Counted from the stretch's first letter, positions 8,465-17,573 are shown. The stretch: 64,000 nt of DNA from an uncultured Alphaproteobacteria bacterium (GCA_944392955.1 CALXYK010000010.1:1-64000); one strand, 5' to 3'. The notes: generated from the sequence alone by a model not told the origin. Numbers and translations: made by a program.

Positions 8465-8492
8465 ATTATATACTATTTTTTATTAAAATCAA
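8465..8492 (-). promoter_or_regulatory. tRNA promoter
   Basis: TTGATT (8492-8487) and TATAAT (8470-8465) on the minus strand are 16 bp apart, ending about 14 bp before the tRNA 5' end. Confidence 0.75.
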
Positions 8493-8533
8493 TCAAAAAA
8501 TTATAAATACCCCTTGATTTATTATTTTTGCTG

Positions 8534-8893
8534 TTATCTTATCAAATCAGATAAATTATCCAAAATTTTCTGAACTTCAAGCATTTCCTTTTGCAATTCC
8601 AGTTTTCTTAGCTCAGACTCGCGTATATTGTGTTTATGTCTGTTTAATGCGATTGTTGCAGTGCTGGAAGGTTTAAATTTCAAGGATCTGCTGAGGGAGT
8701 AAACACGTTCCCTTTGTTCCCTTAATAAAGTTTCCTCTCTATGTATGACAGCTTGTATTTCTGATACAACCTCAGTAAATCCTGATGATAATTCTGCCTT
8801 TTTTAATGATATATTTTGTGAAGATGTTAATATTTTGAATAATAAAATATCTAGTTTTAAATTTCTTTTTTCCTTATCTGTTATATATTTCAT
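8534..8893 (-). CDS. Hypothetical coiled-coil protein
   Basis: A 119-residue protein with no signal peptide or membrane segment. It is rich in Lys, Glu, Leu and Arg and is predicted to be almost entirely helical, with two heptad-like stretches (about 40-70 and 85-115). The start is placed at the ATG at 8893 because AGAGG lies five bases upstream; an upstream in-frame ATG at 8932 has no better site and would add 13 very basic residues. Not recognised. It lies between the tRNA and the rpmG terminator and may be monocistronic. Confidence 0.55.
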   Translation of the reverse strand: MKYITDKEKRNLKLDILLFKILTSSQNISLKKAELSSGFTEVVSEIQAVIHREETLLREQRERVYSLSRSLKFKPSSTATIALNRHKHNIRESELRKLELQKEMLEVQKILDNLSDLIR

Positions 8894-8984
8894 ATTGCCT
8901 CTTTCTTTTTTTTCTTTTTTATTAAATATCAACTATTTCATATTAACAGAAAAATAGGAAAGTTGTCAATATTTTTATGAAAAA

Positions 8985-9008
8985 AAACCTTTCCAAAAGA
9001 AAAGGTTT
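8985..9008 (-). terminator. rpmB-rpmG terminator
   Basis: AAACCTTT (8985-8992) pairs with AAAGGTTT (9001-9008), followed on the minus strand by a T run, 34 bp after the rpmG stop. Confidence 0.8.
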
Positions 9009-9041
9009 ATAAATGTTTAAGAAAACTATTTCCAGAAAATC

Positions 9042-9212
9042 TTAAATCTTATTTTCTACAAATATTTCATGCTTTCTTGTTTTTTTATCGTATTTTCTAA
9101 AAGAAAGTTTTTCAGTTGTATTTGGAGATTTTGGATTTCTGTAAGTGGTATAGAAAGTTCCAGTTTCTGGATTTCTTAACTTTACCAACATTTTTACGCC
9201 TTTTTTTGCCAT
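9042..9212 (-). CDS. rpmG: 50S ribosomal protein L33
   Basis: A 56-residue basic protein beginning MAKKGVKMLVKLRNPETGTF and continuing with YTTYRNPKS and KLSFRKYDKKTRKHEIF, the normal L33 pattern. It lacks the CxxC pairs of zinc-binding L33 forms. An AGAGA site precedes the ATG. It follows rpmB by 19 bp, the classic rpmB-rpmG pair, and ends in a terminator. It was found by direct reading because it is very short. Confidence 0.95.
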   Translation of the reverse strand: MAKKGVKMLVKLRNPETGTFYTTYRNPKSPNTTEKLSFRKYDKKTRKHEIFVENKI

Positions 9213-9231
9213 TTTTATCTCTCTTTCTTAA

Positions 9232-9528
9232 TTATTTTGCGTTTTTCTTAGCTTGGCATTTTTGAATTCTGGATTTGATTGCCTTTGCTTCTTTTGTTAA
9301 TTTAGAGTTTCCTGTATTCAAAAGATATGAATCAAGTCCACCATTTGCCTCTACTGTTTTTATTCCACGGCTGGTAACTGTCATTTTTACCTTTGTTCCA
9401 AGTATTTCAGATAGGAAAGAAACAACTTGAAGATTTGGTAAAAACCTTCTTTTTGTTTTGATTTCTGAATGAGAAACATTATGACCAGACATAGGTTTCT
9501 TCTTTGTAATTTCGCATACTCTTGACAT
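9232..9528 (-). CDS. rpmB: 50S ribosomal protein L28
   Basis: A 98-residue L28. The start MSRVCEIT, the motif NVSHSEIKTKRRFLPNLQ (about residues 17-34) and RGIKTVEANGGLDSYLL match alphaproteobacterial L28. There is no zinc-ribbon CxxC pair. It is cotranscribed with rpmG from a strong promoter just upstream. Confidence 0.97.
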   Translation of the reverse strand: MSRVCEITKKKPMSGHNVSHSEIKTKRRFLPNLQVVSFLSEILGTKVKMTVTSRGIKTVEANGGLDSYLLNTGNSKLTKEAKAIKSRIQKCQAKKNAK

Positions 9529-9561
9529 TTCTTATTCCTTTGTTCGTAATTAGATTGAGAA

Positions 9562-9590
9562 ATTGTAGTTTATCTTCTTTGATATGTCAA
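9562..9590 (-). promoter_or_regulatory. rpmB-rpmG promoter
   Basis: A perfect TTGACA (9590-9585) and TACAAT (9567-9562) lie 17 bp apart on the minus strand, about 35 bp before the rpmB start. Confidence 0.85.
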
Positions 9591-9725
9591 CAAAAAAATT
9601 GCCTTTTTATTTTGATTTTGTTTTTGTTGTATAATGAACTTTTTTTAAATTGGCAGTTTCAAAAAATTTTAACAAACTATTGAAATAATTTATTTTCTTT
9701 TTATAATTTCTTTGAAGGTGTTGTG

Positions 9726-11015
9726 ATGGCAGAACTTTTTGAAAGTAAAATAGGCACTCCGTTAGCGGAACGATTAAGAGCTGATAGTTTGGCCGATGTC
9801 GTAGGACAGGAACATTTGCTGTCTGATGATGGAGTAATTACATCTCAACTTAAAACTGGGAAAATAAAATCTATGATTTTGTGGGGACCTCCGGGGTGTG
9901 GAAAAACTACGATTGCGAAGTTAATCGCAAAATATATTGATGCAGAATTTGTTATGTTGTCCGCTGTTTTTTCTGGTGTTGCCGATTTGAAAAAAGTTTT
10001 TACAAATGCTTCGGAACTTCGCTTAGTGGGACGAAGAACTATCTTATTCGTTGATGAAATTCATAGATTTAATAAGGCTCAACAAGATAGCTTTTTGCCT
10101 TATGTTGAAGATGGGACTATAACCCTTATTGGTGCGACTACGGAAAATCCTTCGTTTGAATTAAATTCAGCTTTGTTATCCAGATGTCAGGTTTTGATTT
10201 TAAAAAGGCTTGATGAAAAAGCTTTGGAAACTCTTATTAACCGAGCAGAAAATGAGTTAGGTAAAAAGCTTCCACTGACTGATGAGGCAAGAAAAATGTT
10301 AATAAATATTGCTGATGGTGATGGAAGATACTTATTGAATATGATTGAAAATATTTTTGATTTTCCTTCTAAATCAATAATAAATGAAAAGGAATTAACT
10401 AAAATATTGCAAAGTCGTATGCCCAATTATGATAAAAGTGGGGAGGCTCATTACAACCTTATTTCTGCTTTGCACAAATCTTTGCGAGGTTCGGATCCTG
10501 ATGCTGCTCTTTACTGGTGTGCCAGAATGATTGAAGGTGGAGAAGATCCAAAATATATTTTGCGCAGATTGACAAGGTTTGCAGTAGAAGATGTAGGGTT
10601 GGCGGATCCACATGCCTTGCCTTATGCAATTAGTGCATGGCAAGCATACGAACGTTTAGGAAGTCCCGAAGGCGATTTGGCAATTGCTTCTTTGGTAATA
10701 TATCTTGGCACTGCTCCGAAATCAAATGCTTCGTATACCGCATGGAATGAGGCTTTGGCTACTGCAAAATTTACAGGGTCCCTTCCTCCTCCTATGCATA
10801 TAATAAATGCACCTACTTCGTTAATGGAGGAACAAGGCTTTGGTAAAGGGTATGTTTACGATCCTGATACGAAAGATGGGTTTTCTGGTCAAAATTATTT
10901 TCCTGATAAAATGGAAAGAAAAAAGTTCTATCAACCTTTTGAAAGAGGATTTGAAAGAGATATTAAAAAAAGGCTTTTGTATTGGGAAAACCTTAGAAAG
11001 AAAAAAAATTCTTAA
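9726..11015 (+). CDS. rarA: Replication-associated recombination protein A (AAA+ ATPase RarA/MgsA)
   Basis: RarA is an AAA+ clamp-loader-like ATPase that acts at stalled replication forks. The 429-residue protein has the N-terminal motif PLAERLRADSLADVVGQEH (about 12-30), Walker A WGPPGCGKTT (53-62), Walker B ILFVDEIHRF (about 103-112), the sensor GATTENPSFELN, and the C-terminal domain with PPMHIINAPT near the end. The ATG at 9726 is chosen over a GTG three bases upstream because GAAGG then lies seven bases away. A TATAAT lies about 95 bp upstream. Its stop overlaps, tail to tail, the stop of the converging HAD-family gene. Confidence 0.95.
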   Translation: MAELFESKIGTPLAERLRADSLADVVGQEHLLSDDGVITSQLKTGKIKSMILWGPPGCGKTTIAKLIAKYIDAEFVMLSAVFSGVADLKKVFTNASELRLVGRRTILFVDEIHRFNKAQQDSFLPYVEDGTITLIGATTENPSFELNSALLSRCQVLILKRLDEKALETLINRAENELGKKLPLTDEARKMLINIADGDGRYLLNMIENIFDFPSKSIINEKELTKILQSRMPNYDKSGEAHYNLISALHKSLRGSDPDAALYWCARMIEGGEDPKYILRRLTRFAVEDVGLADPHALPYAISAWQAYERLGSPEGDLAIASLVIYLGTAPKSNASYTAWNEALATAKFTGSLPPPMHIINAPTSLMEEQGFGKGYVYDPDTKDGFSGQNYFPDKMERKKFYQPFERGFERDIKKRLLYWENLRKKKNS

Positions 11016-11548
11016 CTGTTTTTCAATATACTTAAATGTTCCTTTAATTCTTTTAATGCTTGTGTTGGGGTTTTAAACAAAATACCAATACCGCCGTGTT
11101 TTATCCAATCTTTGATATTTAAAATTCTGTCATCAATAAGGATGTCGTGTCCCTTTACAAAATGATATTTATCCTTTTCCGTTATGATTATTTCACTAAA
11201 TGTATTTGGAAAATGTTTCTGCAACCAATCTTTTTTATAAGTTGTTATTTGTTTTATATACTCCTTTGGCAATGTGTTTTTTACAGGTAGGTTTGAAATA
11301 ACTCCGATACCTATATCAGTTTGTTGCTTTACAAAATTTACAAGTTTATCTATACCCTTTGTTTTTTGTAAATCACACCAAAAGGTAGGATACTCCTTAT
11401 ACATTTTCATCCAAAAAGCATTTCTTTTTTCCCATTCATGTTTTGGAAGTTTATCAGTGGGAATGTTGTCGCCACGATCTTTTTGTATTGTATCAGCAAG
11501 ACTTTTGAAATCATCTAATACACCATCTATATCAAACCATATATTCAT
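11012..11548 (-). CDS. HAD-superfamily protein, 5'(3')-deoxyribonucleotidase-like
   Basis: A 178-residue HAD-fold protein. Motif I is FDIDGVLDD (residues 5-13) with both catalytic Asp, and a motif III/IV-like segment DILIDDRILNIKDW lies near residues 135-148, followed by GGIGILF. This layout resembles the NT5C-type nucleotidases and related small HAD phosphatases, which dephosphorylate nucleotides or small phosphate esters. The true substrate cannot be told. It has its own promoter, separate from the acetyltransferase gene upstream, and converges on rarA with a 4-bp overlap of the stop codons. Confidence 0.75.
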   Translation of the reverse strand: MNIWFDIDGVLDDFKSLADTIQKDRGDNIPTDKLPKHEWEKRNAFWMKMYKEYPTFWCDLQKTKGIDKLVNFVKQQTDIGIGVISNLPVKNTLPKEYIKQITTYKKDWLQKHFPNTFSEIIITEKDKYHFVKGHDILIDDRILNIKDWIKHGGIGILFKTPTQALKELKEHLSILKNS

Positions 11549-11580
11549 AACTTCACCATTTATAACTATATAATTTTGTT

Positions 11581-11609
11581 ATAATATCTGAATTTTACAA
11601 TTTTGTAAA
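11581..11609 (-). promoter_or_regulatory. Promoter of the HAD-family gene
   Basis: TTTACA (11609-11604) and TATTAT (11586-11581) lie 17 bp apart on the minus strand, about 35 bp before the ATG. Confidence 0.65.
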
Positions 11610-11626
11610 TAGTAATATAAAACAGA

Positions 11627-12181
11627 TTATTTTAGAATACCTAAATCATACAAAGGTTTAAGAACTTGTTCTTTATTCCTTTCTTTTATTGGGCGGATTG
11701 GAGTTCCCGCATATACGGTCCATTCTTTAAATTCAAAATTTTCTGGAACAAAACTTAATGCACCTATTGTCACACCTTCTGGGATATGATTATTAGGCAT
11801 AATAACTGAGTTAGCACCGATACCTGTATATTTTTCCATGATTACATCACCTACTATTTCCCTTACTGTTGGAACGGAGTGAGTTACCAATTCATTTACA
11901 TAATCATTACTGGAAAGCCATATACGAACCCCCGAAGACAAACTTGAAAATCCCTTCATCGCAAAGGTATATTTTCCGTTTCCTCCTGCAATTGATGTAT
12001 AAGGGGCAATTTCACAATAATCACCTATTTCCGCCTTTGATGAGATACGGCAGAAATCTGCAATTCTGCAATAATCACCGATAGTTAATAATTCAGGTTT
12101 TTTTAAGATAACATTTTGCCCTAATTCAAAATCTTTACCATATTTATTTATTTTTTTTAATAAATCTAATACTTCTGTCAT
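11627..12181 (-). CDS. Hexapeptide-repeat acyltransferase (left-handed beta-helix)
   Basis: A 184-residue cytoplasmic protein with irregular hexapeptide repeats such as IGDYCRIADFCRI, AEIGDYCEIAPYTSI and IGANSVIMPNNHIPEGVTIGALSFV. These are typical of the LacA/CysE/NodL-like O-acetyltransferases, which move acetyl groups from acetyl-CoA to sugars. The C-terminal VYAGTPIRPIKERN resembles the end of sugar O-acetyltransferases. The acceptor is unknown; a role in surface-glycan modification is possible but not shown by neighbours, since it lies between lpxA and a HAD protein. Confidence 0.8.
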   Translation of the reverse strand: MTEVLDLLKKINKYGKDFELGQNVILKKPELLTIGDYCRIADFCRISSKAEIGDYCEIAPYTSIAGGNGKYTFAMKGFSSLSSGVRIWLSSNDYVNELVTHSVPTVREIVGDVIMEKYTGIGANSVIMPNNHIPEGVTIGALSFVPENFEFKEWTVYAGTPIRPIKERNKEQVLKPLYDLGILK

Positions 12182-12328
12182 AATAAACTTTCTTTTGTTA
12201 ATGCGGATTTTATCCTAACTATTGATATAATTATTTTCAATTAAATTTTTTGTAATATTTGGAAATAATTCTTGTATTGTGCTTTTATTCTTTATAACTT
12301 ATTATTGAAAGAAAAATAAGGATTTATA

Positions 12329-13171
12329 ATGGGTAATAATAATTTTATTGATGTGGAAATACACCCTACTTCGTATGTTGATGAACATGCTGTTATTGGA
12401 AAGGGAACAAAAATCGGTCCATGGTGTATGATTGGTCCTGATGTTGTTATTGGGCAGAATAATATTTTAAAATCAAATGTTATAATAGAAGGTAAAACTA
12501 CTATTGGTGATAATAATTTGATACACCAATTCGTTATTATTGGTAATAAATCGCATGATTTAAAATTTACCGCCGAACAGGCAACAACTGTTACTATTGG
12601 CAATAACTGCGACATAAGGGAATTTACAAATATTCACGCAGGAACACCAAATGGGGCAAAGGGAACTTGGATTGGGAATAATGTATTTTTAATGTCTCAT
12701 ACCCATATTGGACATGATTGCGAAGTCAGAGATGGTGCCTTATTATCACAGGCAACAACTTTGGGTGGTGAAGTTATAATTCAAGAAAAGGCTATTATTG
12801 GTGGTTGTTCTGCTATACATCAATTCTGTACTATTGGTAAGTATGCAATCATTGGAGGTTGTTCAAAAATAACTCAGGATGTAATACCTTATTCTATGAG
12901 TGATGGCAATCCTCAAAGCCTTGATGGTTTAAATTTGGTTGGATTGAAAAGAAATAAATTTTCTGTTGAAGAAATTAGAACTATTAAAGAAGTATATAAA
13001 ATATTGTTTATTTCAAATGAAGGTTTGTGGACTGAGCGTTTACAGATGGCAAAATCTGTTTATGCAGGAAATCCAATTGCCGATGAAATATTTAATTTCA
13101 TAGAACATGATTCAAGACGAATCATTTGTAAACCTAGATCTAAAAATGCCTCTGAAAATATTGAAAATTAA
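12329..13171 (+). CDS. lpxA: UDP-N-acetylglucosamine O-acyltransferase LpxA
   Basis: First enzyme of lipid A synthesis: transfers a 3-hydroxyacyl chain from ACP to O-3 of UDP-GlcNAc in the cytoplasm. The 280-residue protein has hexapeptide repeats from residue 8 (IHPTSYVDEHAVIGKGTKIG). The conserved catalytic histidine region HTHIGHDC is near residue 130, and the LpxA signature SDGNPQSLDGLNLVGLKR lies around 192-209, followed by the helical C-terminal domain. AAGGA precedes the ATG. It is followed after 8 bp by lpxI, so the two form a lipid A operon. lpxD, fabZ and lpxB, often beside lpxA, are not here. Confidence 0.97.
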   Translation: MGNNNFIDVEIHPTSYVDEHAVIGKGTKIGPWCMIGPDVVIGQNNILKSNVIIEGKTTIGDNNLIHQFVIIGNKSHDLKFTAEQATTVTIGNNCDIREFTNIHAGTPNGAKGTWIGNNVFLMSHTHIGHDCEVRDGALLSQATTLGGEVIIQEKAIIGGCSAIHQFCTIGKYAIIGGCSKITQDVIPYSMSDGNPQSLDGLNLVGLKRNKFSVEEIRTIKEVYKILFISNEGLWTERLQMAKSVYAGNPIADEIFNFIEHDSRRIICKPRSKNASENIEN

Positions 13172-13179
13172 GGGAATGT

Positions 13180-14010
13180 ATGAAAAAAAATATTTCTCAT
13201 ATAGGTTTGGTTGCAGGAGATAAAAACTTACCTTTGGCTGTAATTGATTTTGCAAAAAAAAACAATATTGATATTTCTGTTGTTGGCATCAAAGATTCTG
13301 TTTTACCCATTGTAAAAACAAAATTACCAAAAGATAATTATATTGAATTATCTATATCTCAACTTTCCAAAACTATTAAATTTTTTAAAAGTAAAGGTGT
13401 TGATACTATCTTAATAGTAGGCGGTGTAAACAACTCTAAAATAACTATAAACTTTGATGTTATAAAAATATTTTTTAAGTTATTATTTATAAAGAAAAAA
13501 TATGATGGAATCCTTAGATTAGTAATAAAGCAATTTGAAAAGTCTGGATTTAATGTCATAGGAATAGATGACATAATGCCAGAAATGTTAATTGAAAATA
13601 AGGTATTGACTGATGTTTATCCATCAAAACAGGATTTGGATGATGCAAAATTTGGCTTTGCACAGGCATTAAAATATGCAAAAACTGATAAGGGGCAATC
13701 TATTGTTGTATTTAATAAAAAGCTAATTGCAGTAGAAGATTTTAAAGGGACAGATAACCTTATCAAAAGAGCGCTAAAAATAAAAGGAAAACAAAAAGGT
13801 GGTATTTTAGTAAAAGTTTTAAAACCAGGACAAGAAAAAAGAGCGGATATACCTGTGTTAGGGAAAAATACTATATTAAATTTACACGATGGTAATTTTT
13901 CTGGTGTCGTTATTCAAGCAAACAATTCTATCATAGAAGACAGAAAAAATGTATTGGAATTAGCAAATTCACTTAATATCTTTATTATGGGAACAGATGG
14001 GAAATTCTAA
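13180..14010 (+). CDS. lpxI: UDP-2,3-diacylglucosamine pyrophosphatase LpxI (DUF1009)
   Basis: LpxI hydrolyses UDP-2,3-diacylglucosamine to lipid X and UMP, replacing LpxH in many alphaproteobacteria. The 276-residue protein shows the family features: a Rossmann-like start (IGLVAGDKNLPLAVIDFAKK), LIVGGVNN near residue 78, GIDDIMPEML, the strongly conserved IAVEDFKGTDNLIKRA (about 187-202), and DIPVLGKNTI near residue 228. It lacks a signal peptide, as expected for a cytoplasmic/peripheral enzyme. It is directly downstream of lpxA, and a bidirectional terminator follows 13 bp after the stop. Confidence 0.95.
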   Translation: MKKNISHIGLVAGDKNLPLAVIDFAKKNNIDISVVGIKDSVLPIVKTKLPKDNYIELSISQLSKTIKFFKSKGVDTILIVGGVNNSKITINFDVIKIFFKLLFIKKKYDGILRLVIKQFEKSGFNVIGIDDIMPEMLIENKVLTDVYPSKQDLDDAKFGFAQALKYAKTDKGQSIVVFNKKLIAVEDFKGTDNLIKRALKIKGKQKGGILVKVLKPGQEKRADIPVLGKNTILNLHDGNFSGVVIQANNSIIEDRKNVLELANSLNIFIMGTDGKF

Positions 14011-14023
14011 TGAATAAAAAAAG

Positions 14024-14048
14024 ATATCCCCGAATTTATCAGGGATAT
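14024..14048. terminator. Bidirectional terminator between lpxI and the beta-barrel gene
   Basis: ATATCCCCGA (14024-14033) pairs with TCAGGGATAT (14039-14048) with one mismatch. T runs lie on both sides when read in either direction, serving lpxI (+) and the converging outer-membrane gene (-). Confidence 0.85.
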
Positions 14049-14070
14049 TTTTGAAACTTTTCACCATTAC

Positions 14071-14958
14071 TTATATCTGGAATTTCAAACCTATTGTTGC
14101 GATATGAGCCTCTAAATCAGTTTGCATTTGCAATTCTTTTAATGTTTCGGTTCCATCAACGGCAATTTCTTTTAGGGTATTTTCTGTTTCTATGGTTCCA
14201 AAATTATAGTATCTGTATCCTATATCCAATGAAATATAATTGTTAAGACCTGCTGTTATACCTGCACCATATACAATAGTTCTGTTCCTTTGAACCTTAC
14301 CTAAAACTATGAAATCAGAATCTGATGTTCCCTTAAACGAAACATCGCCTAAATCTATTTCTGATGCACCAATACCAGCCATAACATAAGGAACAAAAAC
14401 AAAATATGGCTTGTTCCTGTTTGCTACGAAATCAAAGTAGACATTAACGGAGCCACCCTTTAAATCTATGTTGCTGTAATAATTTCTTGAATCTATACCT
14501 ACTGTATTAGTTCCTTGGATATCTATTGCCTGACCTAATTGGAAATATGACAATTCAACTCTGAGTGGATTTGCTGAATTTATTCCGAATGATGCAGATA
14601 AGAAATAATCATCTTTGTAATCTAAGGCAATAGGATTTTCCTTTCCATCTGTGCAAAGGAAGTCCGCAGTATATGCCCTCTTACAATGATTAGAATCTGT
14701 AAATGTCATATCGTCTTTTGTATAAAAATAACCACCATATACACCTATGTATATACGTTTTAATCTACTTTCTTTTTCTTTCTTTGGGGCAGATGAAGAT
14801 GTTGTTTCAGTTTCAAAATCATTTCTTTTTTCTTCTTGCTTACCTATATACATTCTTTCAATAGTGCTTACTGGTGCAAAAAGATTTTCACTTGCACAGG
14901 CAGGAACTGTTAATGTATAAACCCAGATAAGAACTAAACTTTTTAATACTTTTTTCAT
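14071..14958 (-). CDS. Outer-membrane beta-barrel protein
   Basis: A 295-residue protein with a Sec signal peptide (MKKVLKSLVLIWVYTLTVPACA, cleavage near residue 22). After a charged linker (about 23-72) it shows alternating amphipathic strands rich in Tyr, Phe and Gly (IYIGVYGGYFYT, YFLSASFGI, VNVYFDF, ISLDIGYRYYNFGTI). It ends AHIATIGLKFQI, with alternating hydrophobic residues and an aromatic two residues before the C-terminus, as in BamA substrates. This fits an 8-strand OmpA/Omp25-like porin-type barrel. Specific function unknown. It has its own promoter and shares a terminator with lpxI. Confidence 0.85.
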   Translation of the reverse strand: MKKVLKSLVLIWVYTLTVPACASENLFAPVSTIERMYIGKQEEKRNDFETETTSSSAPKKEKESRLKRIYIGVYGGYFYTKDDMTFTDSNHCKRAYTADFLCTDGKENPIALDYKDDYFLSASFGINSANPLRVELSYFQLGQAIDIQGTNTVGIDSRNYYSNIDLKGGSVNVYFDFVANRNKPYFVFVPYVMAGIGASEIDLGDVSFKGTSDSDFIVLGKVQRNRTIVYGAGITAGLNNYISLDIGYRYYNFGTIETENTLKEIAVDGTETLKELQMQTDLEAHIATIGLKFQI

Positions 14959-14993
14959 TTTATTTTCCTAATAAAATTTCTCTTTTTAGACAT

Positions 14994-15022
14994 AAATTAC
15001 AATATCTAAAATATTTTGTCAA
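14994..15022 (-). promoter_or_regulatory. Promoter of the beta-barrel gene
   Basis: A perfect TTGACA (15022-15017) and TAATTT (14999-14994) lie 17 bp apart on the minus strand. Confidence 0.65.
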
Positions 15023-15054
15023 GCATTTTGTATAAAAAAAAGAAAAAATATTAT

Positions 15055-15660
15055 TTACTTTATTATATCAAAGATTTCGCCCCTAATCTCGTCAAGACCT
15101 GTTCCATTTTCACTACTTGTCAATATAGTTATAGGGTGCATTGCGGGGTGATTTTTGTAAATGCCATCAATATCATCTTTTGTCTTTTGCATAAAAGAGG
15201 TAGAAACCTTATCACATTTTGTTATTATAACTTGATAATTGACAGCAGAAGAATCAAGCATATTCATCATATCTATATCTACTTGTTTTATACCTTGCCT
15301 TACATCTATCAAAAGAAAAACTCTTCGTAATTGAGCTCTACCCTTTAAATAAGTATTAACATTGTCCCGCCAAGTTTTGACCACATCCTTTGGAGCCTTT
15401 GCAAATCCGTATCCTGGTAAATCAACTATCATCAACAAATCCTGATCGTTGAAAAAGTTTAAGGTTTGGGTTCTACCTGGTGTAGAGGAAGTTTTTGCCA
15501 AATTAGGAGTTGAAAATATTGCATTTATCAAAGATGATTTTCCTACATTGGATCTGCCTATAAATGCAATTTCCTTTTGAAAACTAGATGGAATTTGATT
15601 TACACTTGGATAACTACCCACAAAAATAGGTTTTACCTTATAAAAATCCTTTAACTTCAT
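15055..15660 (-). CDS. engB: Ribosome-biogenesis GTPase EngB/YsxC/YihA
   Basis: A TrmE-Era-like small GTPase needed for late 50S assembly and cell division. The 201-residue length is typical. G1 is GRSNVGKSS (about residues 30-38), G2 is TPGRTQ (about 60-65), G3 is DLPGYG (about 78-83) and G4 is TKCD (about 145-148). It lies 7 bp after yidC, and the run yidD-yidC-engB reproduces the usual alphaproteobacterial order, linking membrane insertion and ribosome assembly genes. Confidence 0.97.
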   Translation of the reverse strand: MKLKDFYKVKPIFVGSYPSVNQIPSSFQKEIAFIGRSNVGKSSLINAIFSTPNLAKTSSTPGRTQTLNFFNDQDLLMIVDLPGYGFAKAPKDVVKTWRDNVNTYLKGRAQLRRVFLLIDVRQGIKQVDIDMMNMLDSSAVNYQVIITKCDKVSTSFMQKTKDDIDGIYKNHPAMHPITILTSSENGTGLDEIRGEIFDIIK

Positions 15661-15667
15661 TTTGTTC

Positions 15668-17344
15668 CTATTTTATAAACTTTTGTTGTAATATACTTAA
15701 TACATTATTAACAGTCCAATAAAGCACTAGACCACTTGGAAGACCTCCAAACATAACAACAAAAATTATAGGCAAAAATTTCATAATTTTTGTTTGTGTT
15801 TCATCAGTTGACACCATTGGCTGCATTTTTTGTTGTATATACATAGTTATTCCCATAAGGATTGGTAATACTCCGATATGAGGAAGCCAAGAATATGGCG
15901 TATATGGCAAAAGTCCAAATAAGTTAAATATGCTGGTGCTGTCTGGCATTGATAAATCATTTATCCAAAAGATAAATGGTGCCTGTCTCATTTCTATTGA
16001 AATAATTAAAGATTTATACAATGCAAAAAATACAGGTATTTGTATTAAAATTGGTAAACAACCAGATAATGGATTAACCCCACTTTTTTTATAAAGCATC
16101 GCAAGTTGCATATTCATCATTTGTTTATTGTTTGCATAAAGAAGTTGTATTCTTTTCATTTCAGGTTGCAACTTTTTCATCTTTTCCATACTTTTGAAAG
16201 ATTTTTGTGCGATTGGAAATAGCAAAGCCCTTATCAATATTGTGAAGAGTATTATTGCCACACCAAAATTACCTGTGAAGTCATAAAACCATTTTAATAT
16301 TTGTGTAAATGGTTTTGATAAAATGTAGAAAAAGCCATAATCTATCACCAAATCAAATTTAGGAATTGAAAGTTTAGTTTCATATTTATCTATTATAGAT
16401 GGTTCCTTTGCCCCTATATAAACATAGGACTTTACCTCTGTTGTTTGTTTTGGAGCAACCTTTATCATATCACTTATGTAATCAGATTGAAATTGTTTAT
16501 ACGTTGATTTTGATGATGGAGATGGTATAGAAGAATCTTCTAATTTAAGAACTCTGGCTGTAAAATTGCTTTTGTTTTGTTCTGGTATTAAAATAGTCAT
16601 AAAATAATCAGAACCAAATCCCAGCCAACCATCTTTTGAATTAAATTCTTGGATATTTGAACTTTCTAATGACTGATATCTTTCTTCCTCTAATGAATCA
16701 TCTAAATAACCTACGAATCCAGTATGAGAAGAAGAAGGTGGAGAGGCTAAATCAAATGCCTTTACTATCCTTGCATAAGGGAAAAATTCAACATCTATAT
16801 TAGAATTATTTTTAACCTTATCCTTTATAGTTAACATGTAATCTTCATCAAAAGATAGTTCCCTTATAAATTCAACTTTGTCTTTATTAGTCCATGATAA
16901 TGTAATAGAATTATTAGTTTTATTTTCTACCTTCCATTTTGTTATATTAGTTGGAAAATCTGTTGTATTGTTGCCACTGCCTAATAATCCAAATTCAACA
17001 TAAGATGATTTTTCATTTACTTTATCTTCGTCCTTTATGTATTTCAAAAGTTCAACATTTTTTGAATCTGATTCAAGAGATACTTTATATTTTTTAAGTA
17101 AAACATCATCTAAACGAAGACCGACAGAATTAAAGTTTCCCTTTAAAGAATCTGTTTCAAAAGGAATCAAATTTCTTTGGATTTCAACCTTTTTAGTTAG
17201 GGTAAGAGGATTTATTGTTGGAAGAGGTTCTTTCTTTTTTCCGAATATCATTTGCAATATTAGGAAAATAGAAAAAACATATAAAAATGTTTTAAAAAAA
17301 CTTGTTTTTTGAACAGGTTGATTTGGTGTTATATTTTTTTCCAT
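15668..17344 (-). CDS. yidC: Membrane protein insertase YidC
   Basis: Inserts and folds inner-membrane proteins with or without SecYEG. At 558 residues it is the long Gram-negative form. An N-terminal membrane anchor (FLYVFSIFLILQMIFG, about 21-36) is followed by a large periplasmic beta domain (about 40-340) and a conserved C-terminal core of five membrane segments. The core contains GVAIILFTILIRALLFPIAQ (with the conserved Arg in the hydrophilic groove) and KSGVNPLSGCLPILIQIPVF. It starts one base after the yidD stop, so translation is probably coupled. Confidence 0.98.
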   Translation of the reverse strand: MEKNITPNQPVQKTSFFKTFLYVFSIFLILQMIFGKKKEPLPTINPLTLTKKVEIQRNLIPFETDSLKGNFNSVGLRLDDVLLKKYKVSLESDSKNVELLKYIKDEDKVNEKSSYVEFGLLGSGNNTTDFPTNITKWKVENKTNNSITLSWTNKDKVEFIRELSFDEDYMLTIKDKVKNNSNIDVEFFPYARIVKAFDLASPPSSSHTGFVGYLDDSLEEERYQSLESSNIQEFNSKDGWLGFGSDYFMTILIPEQNKSNFTARVLKLEDSSIPSPSSKSTYKQFQSDYISDMIKVAPKQTTEVKSYVYIGAKEPSIIDKYETKLSIPKFDLVIDYGFFYILSKPFTQILKWFYDFTGNFGVAIILFTILIRALLFPIAQKSFKSMEKMKKLQPEMKRIQLLYANNKQMMNMQLAMLYKKSGVNPLSGCLPILIQIPVFFALYKSLIISIEMRQAPFIFWINDLSMPDSTSIFNLFGLLPYTPYSWLPHIGVLPILMGITMYIQQKMQPMVSTDETQTKIMKFLPIIFVVMFGGLPSGLVLYWTVNNVLSILQQKFIK

Positions 17345-17345
17345 A

Positions 17346-17573
17346 TTATTTCCTTTCTGGTGGTAAATCCAAACCTCCTTTGAATAAGGGGTTGCATTTT
17401 AAAATCCTTTTTATAGTTAGATAACTTCCCTTTACTATACCAAAGTTTTTCAAAACTTCAATAGAATAATCCGAACATCTTGGGAAAAAACGACACCTAT
17501 ATCTTCCTCCTAAAATTGGAGAGATAAATAATTGGTATCCACGAATCAATAGTATAAGTGTTTTTGTTATCAT
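17346..17573 (-). CDS. yidD: Membrane-protein insertion efficiency factor YidD
   Basis: A 75-residue protein matching Yid[39 protein letters not shown], with the conserved C-x6-C and RCSDY region, an N-terminal amphipathic helix for membrane attachment and a C-terminal [13 protein letters not shown]. It assists YidC, whose gene begins one base later. rnpA and rpmH, which often precede yidD, are absent; birA runs divergently instead. Confidence 0.96.
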   Translation of the reverse strand: MITKTLILLIRGYQLFISPILGGRYRCRFFPRCSDYSIEVLKNFGIVKGSYLTIKRILKCNPLFKGGLDLPPERK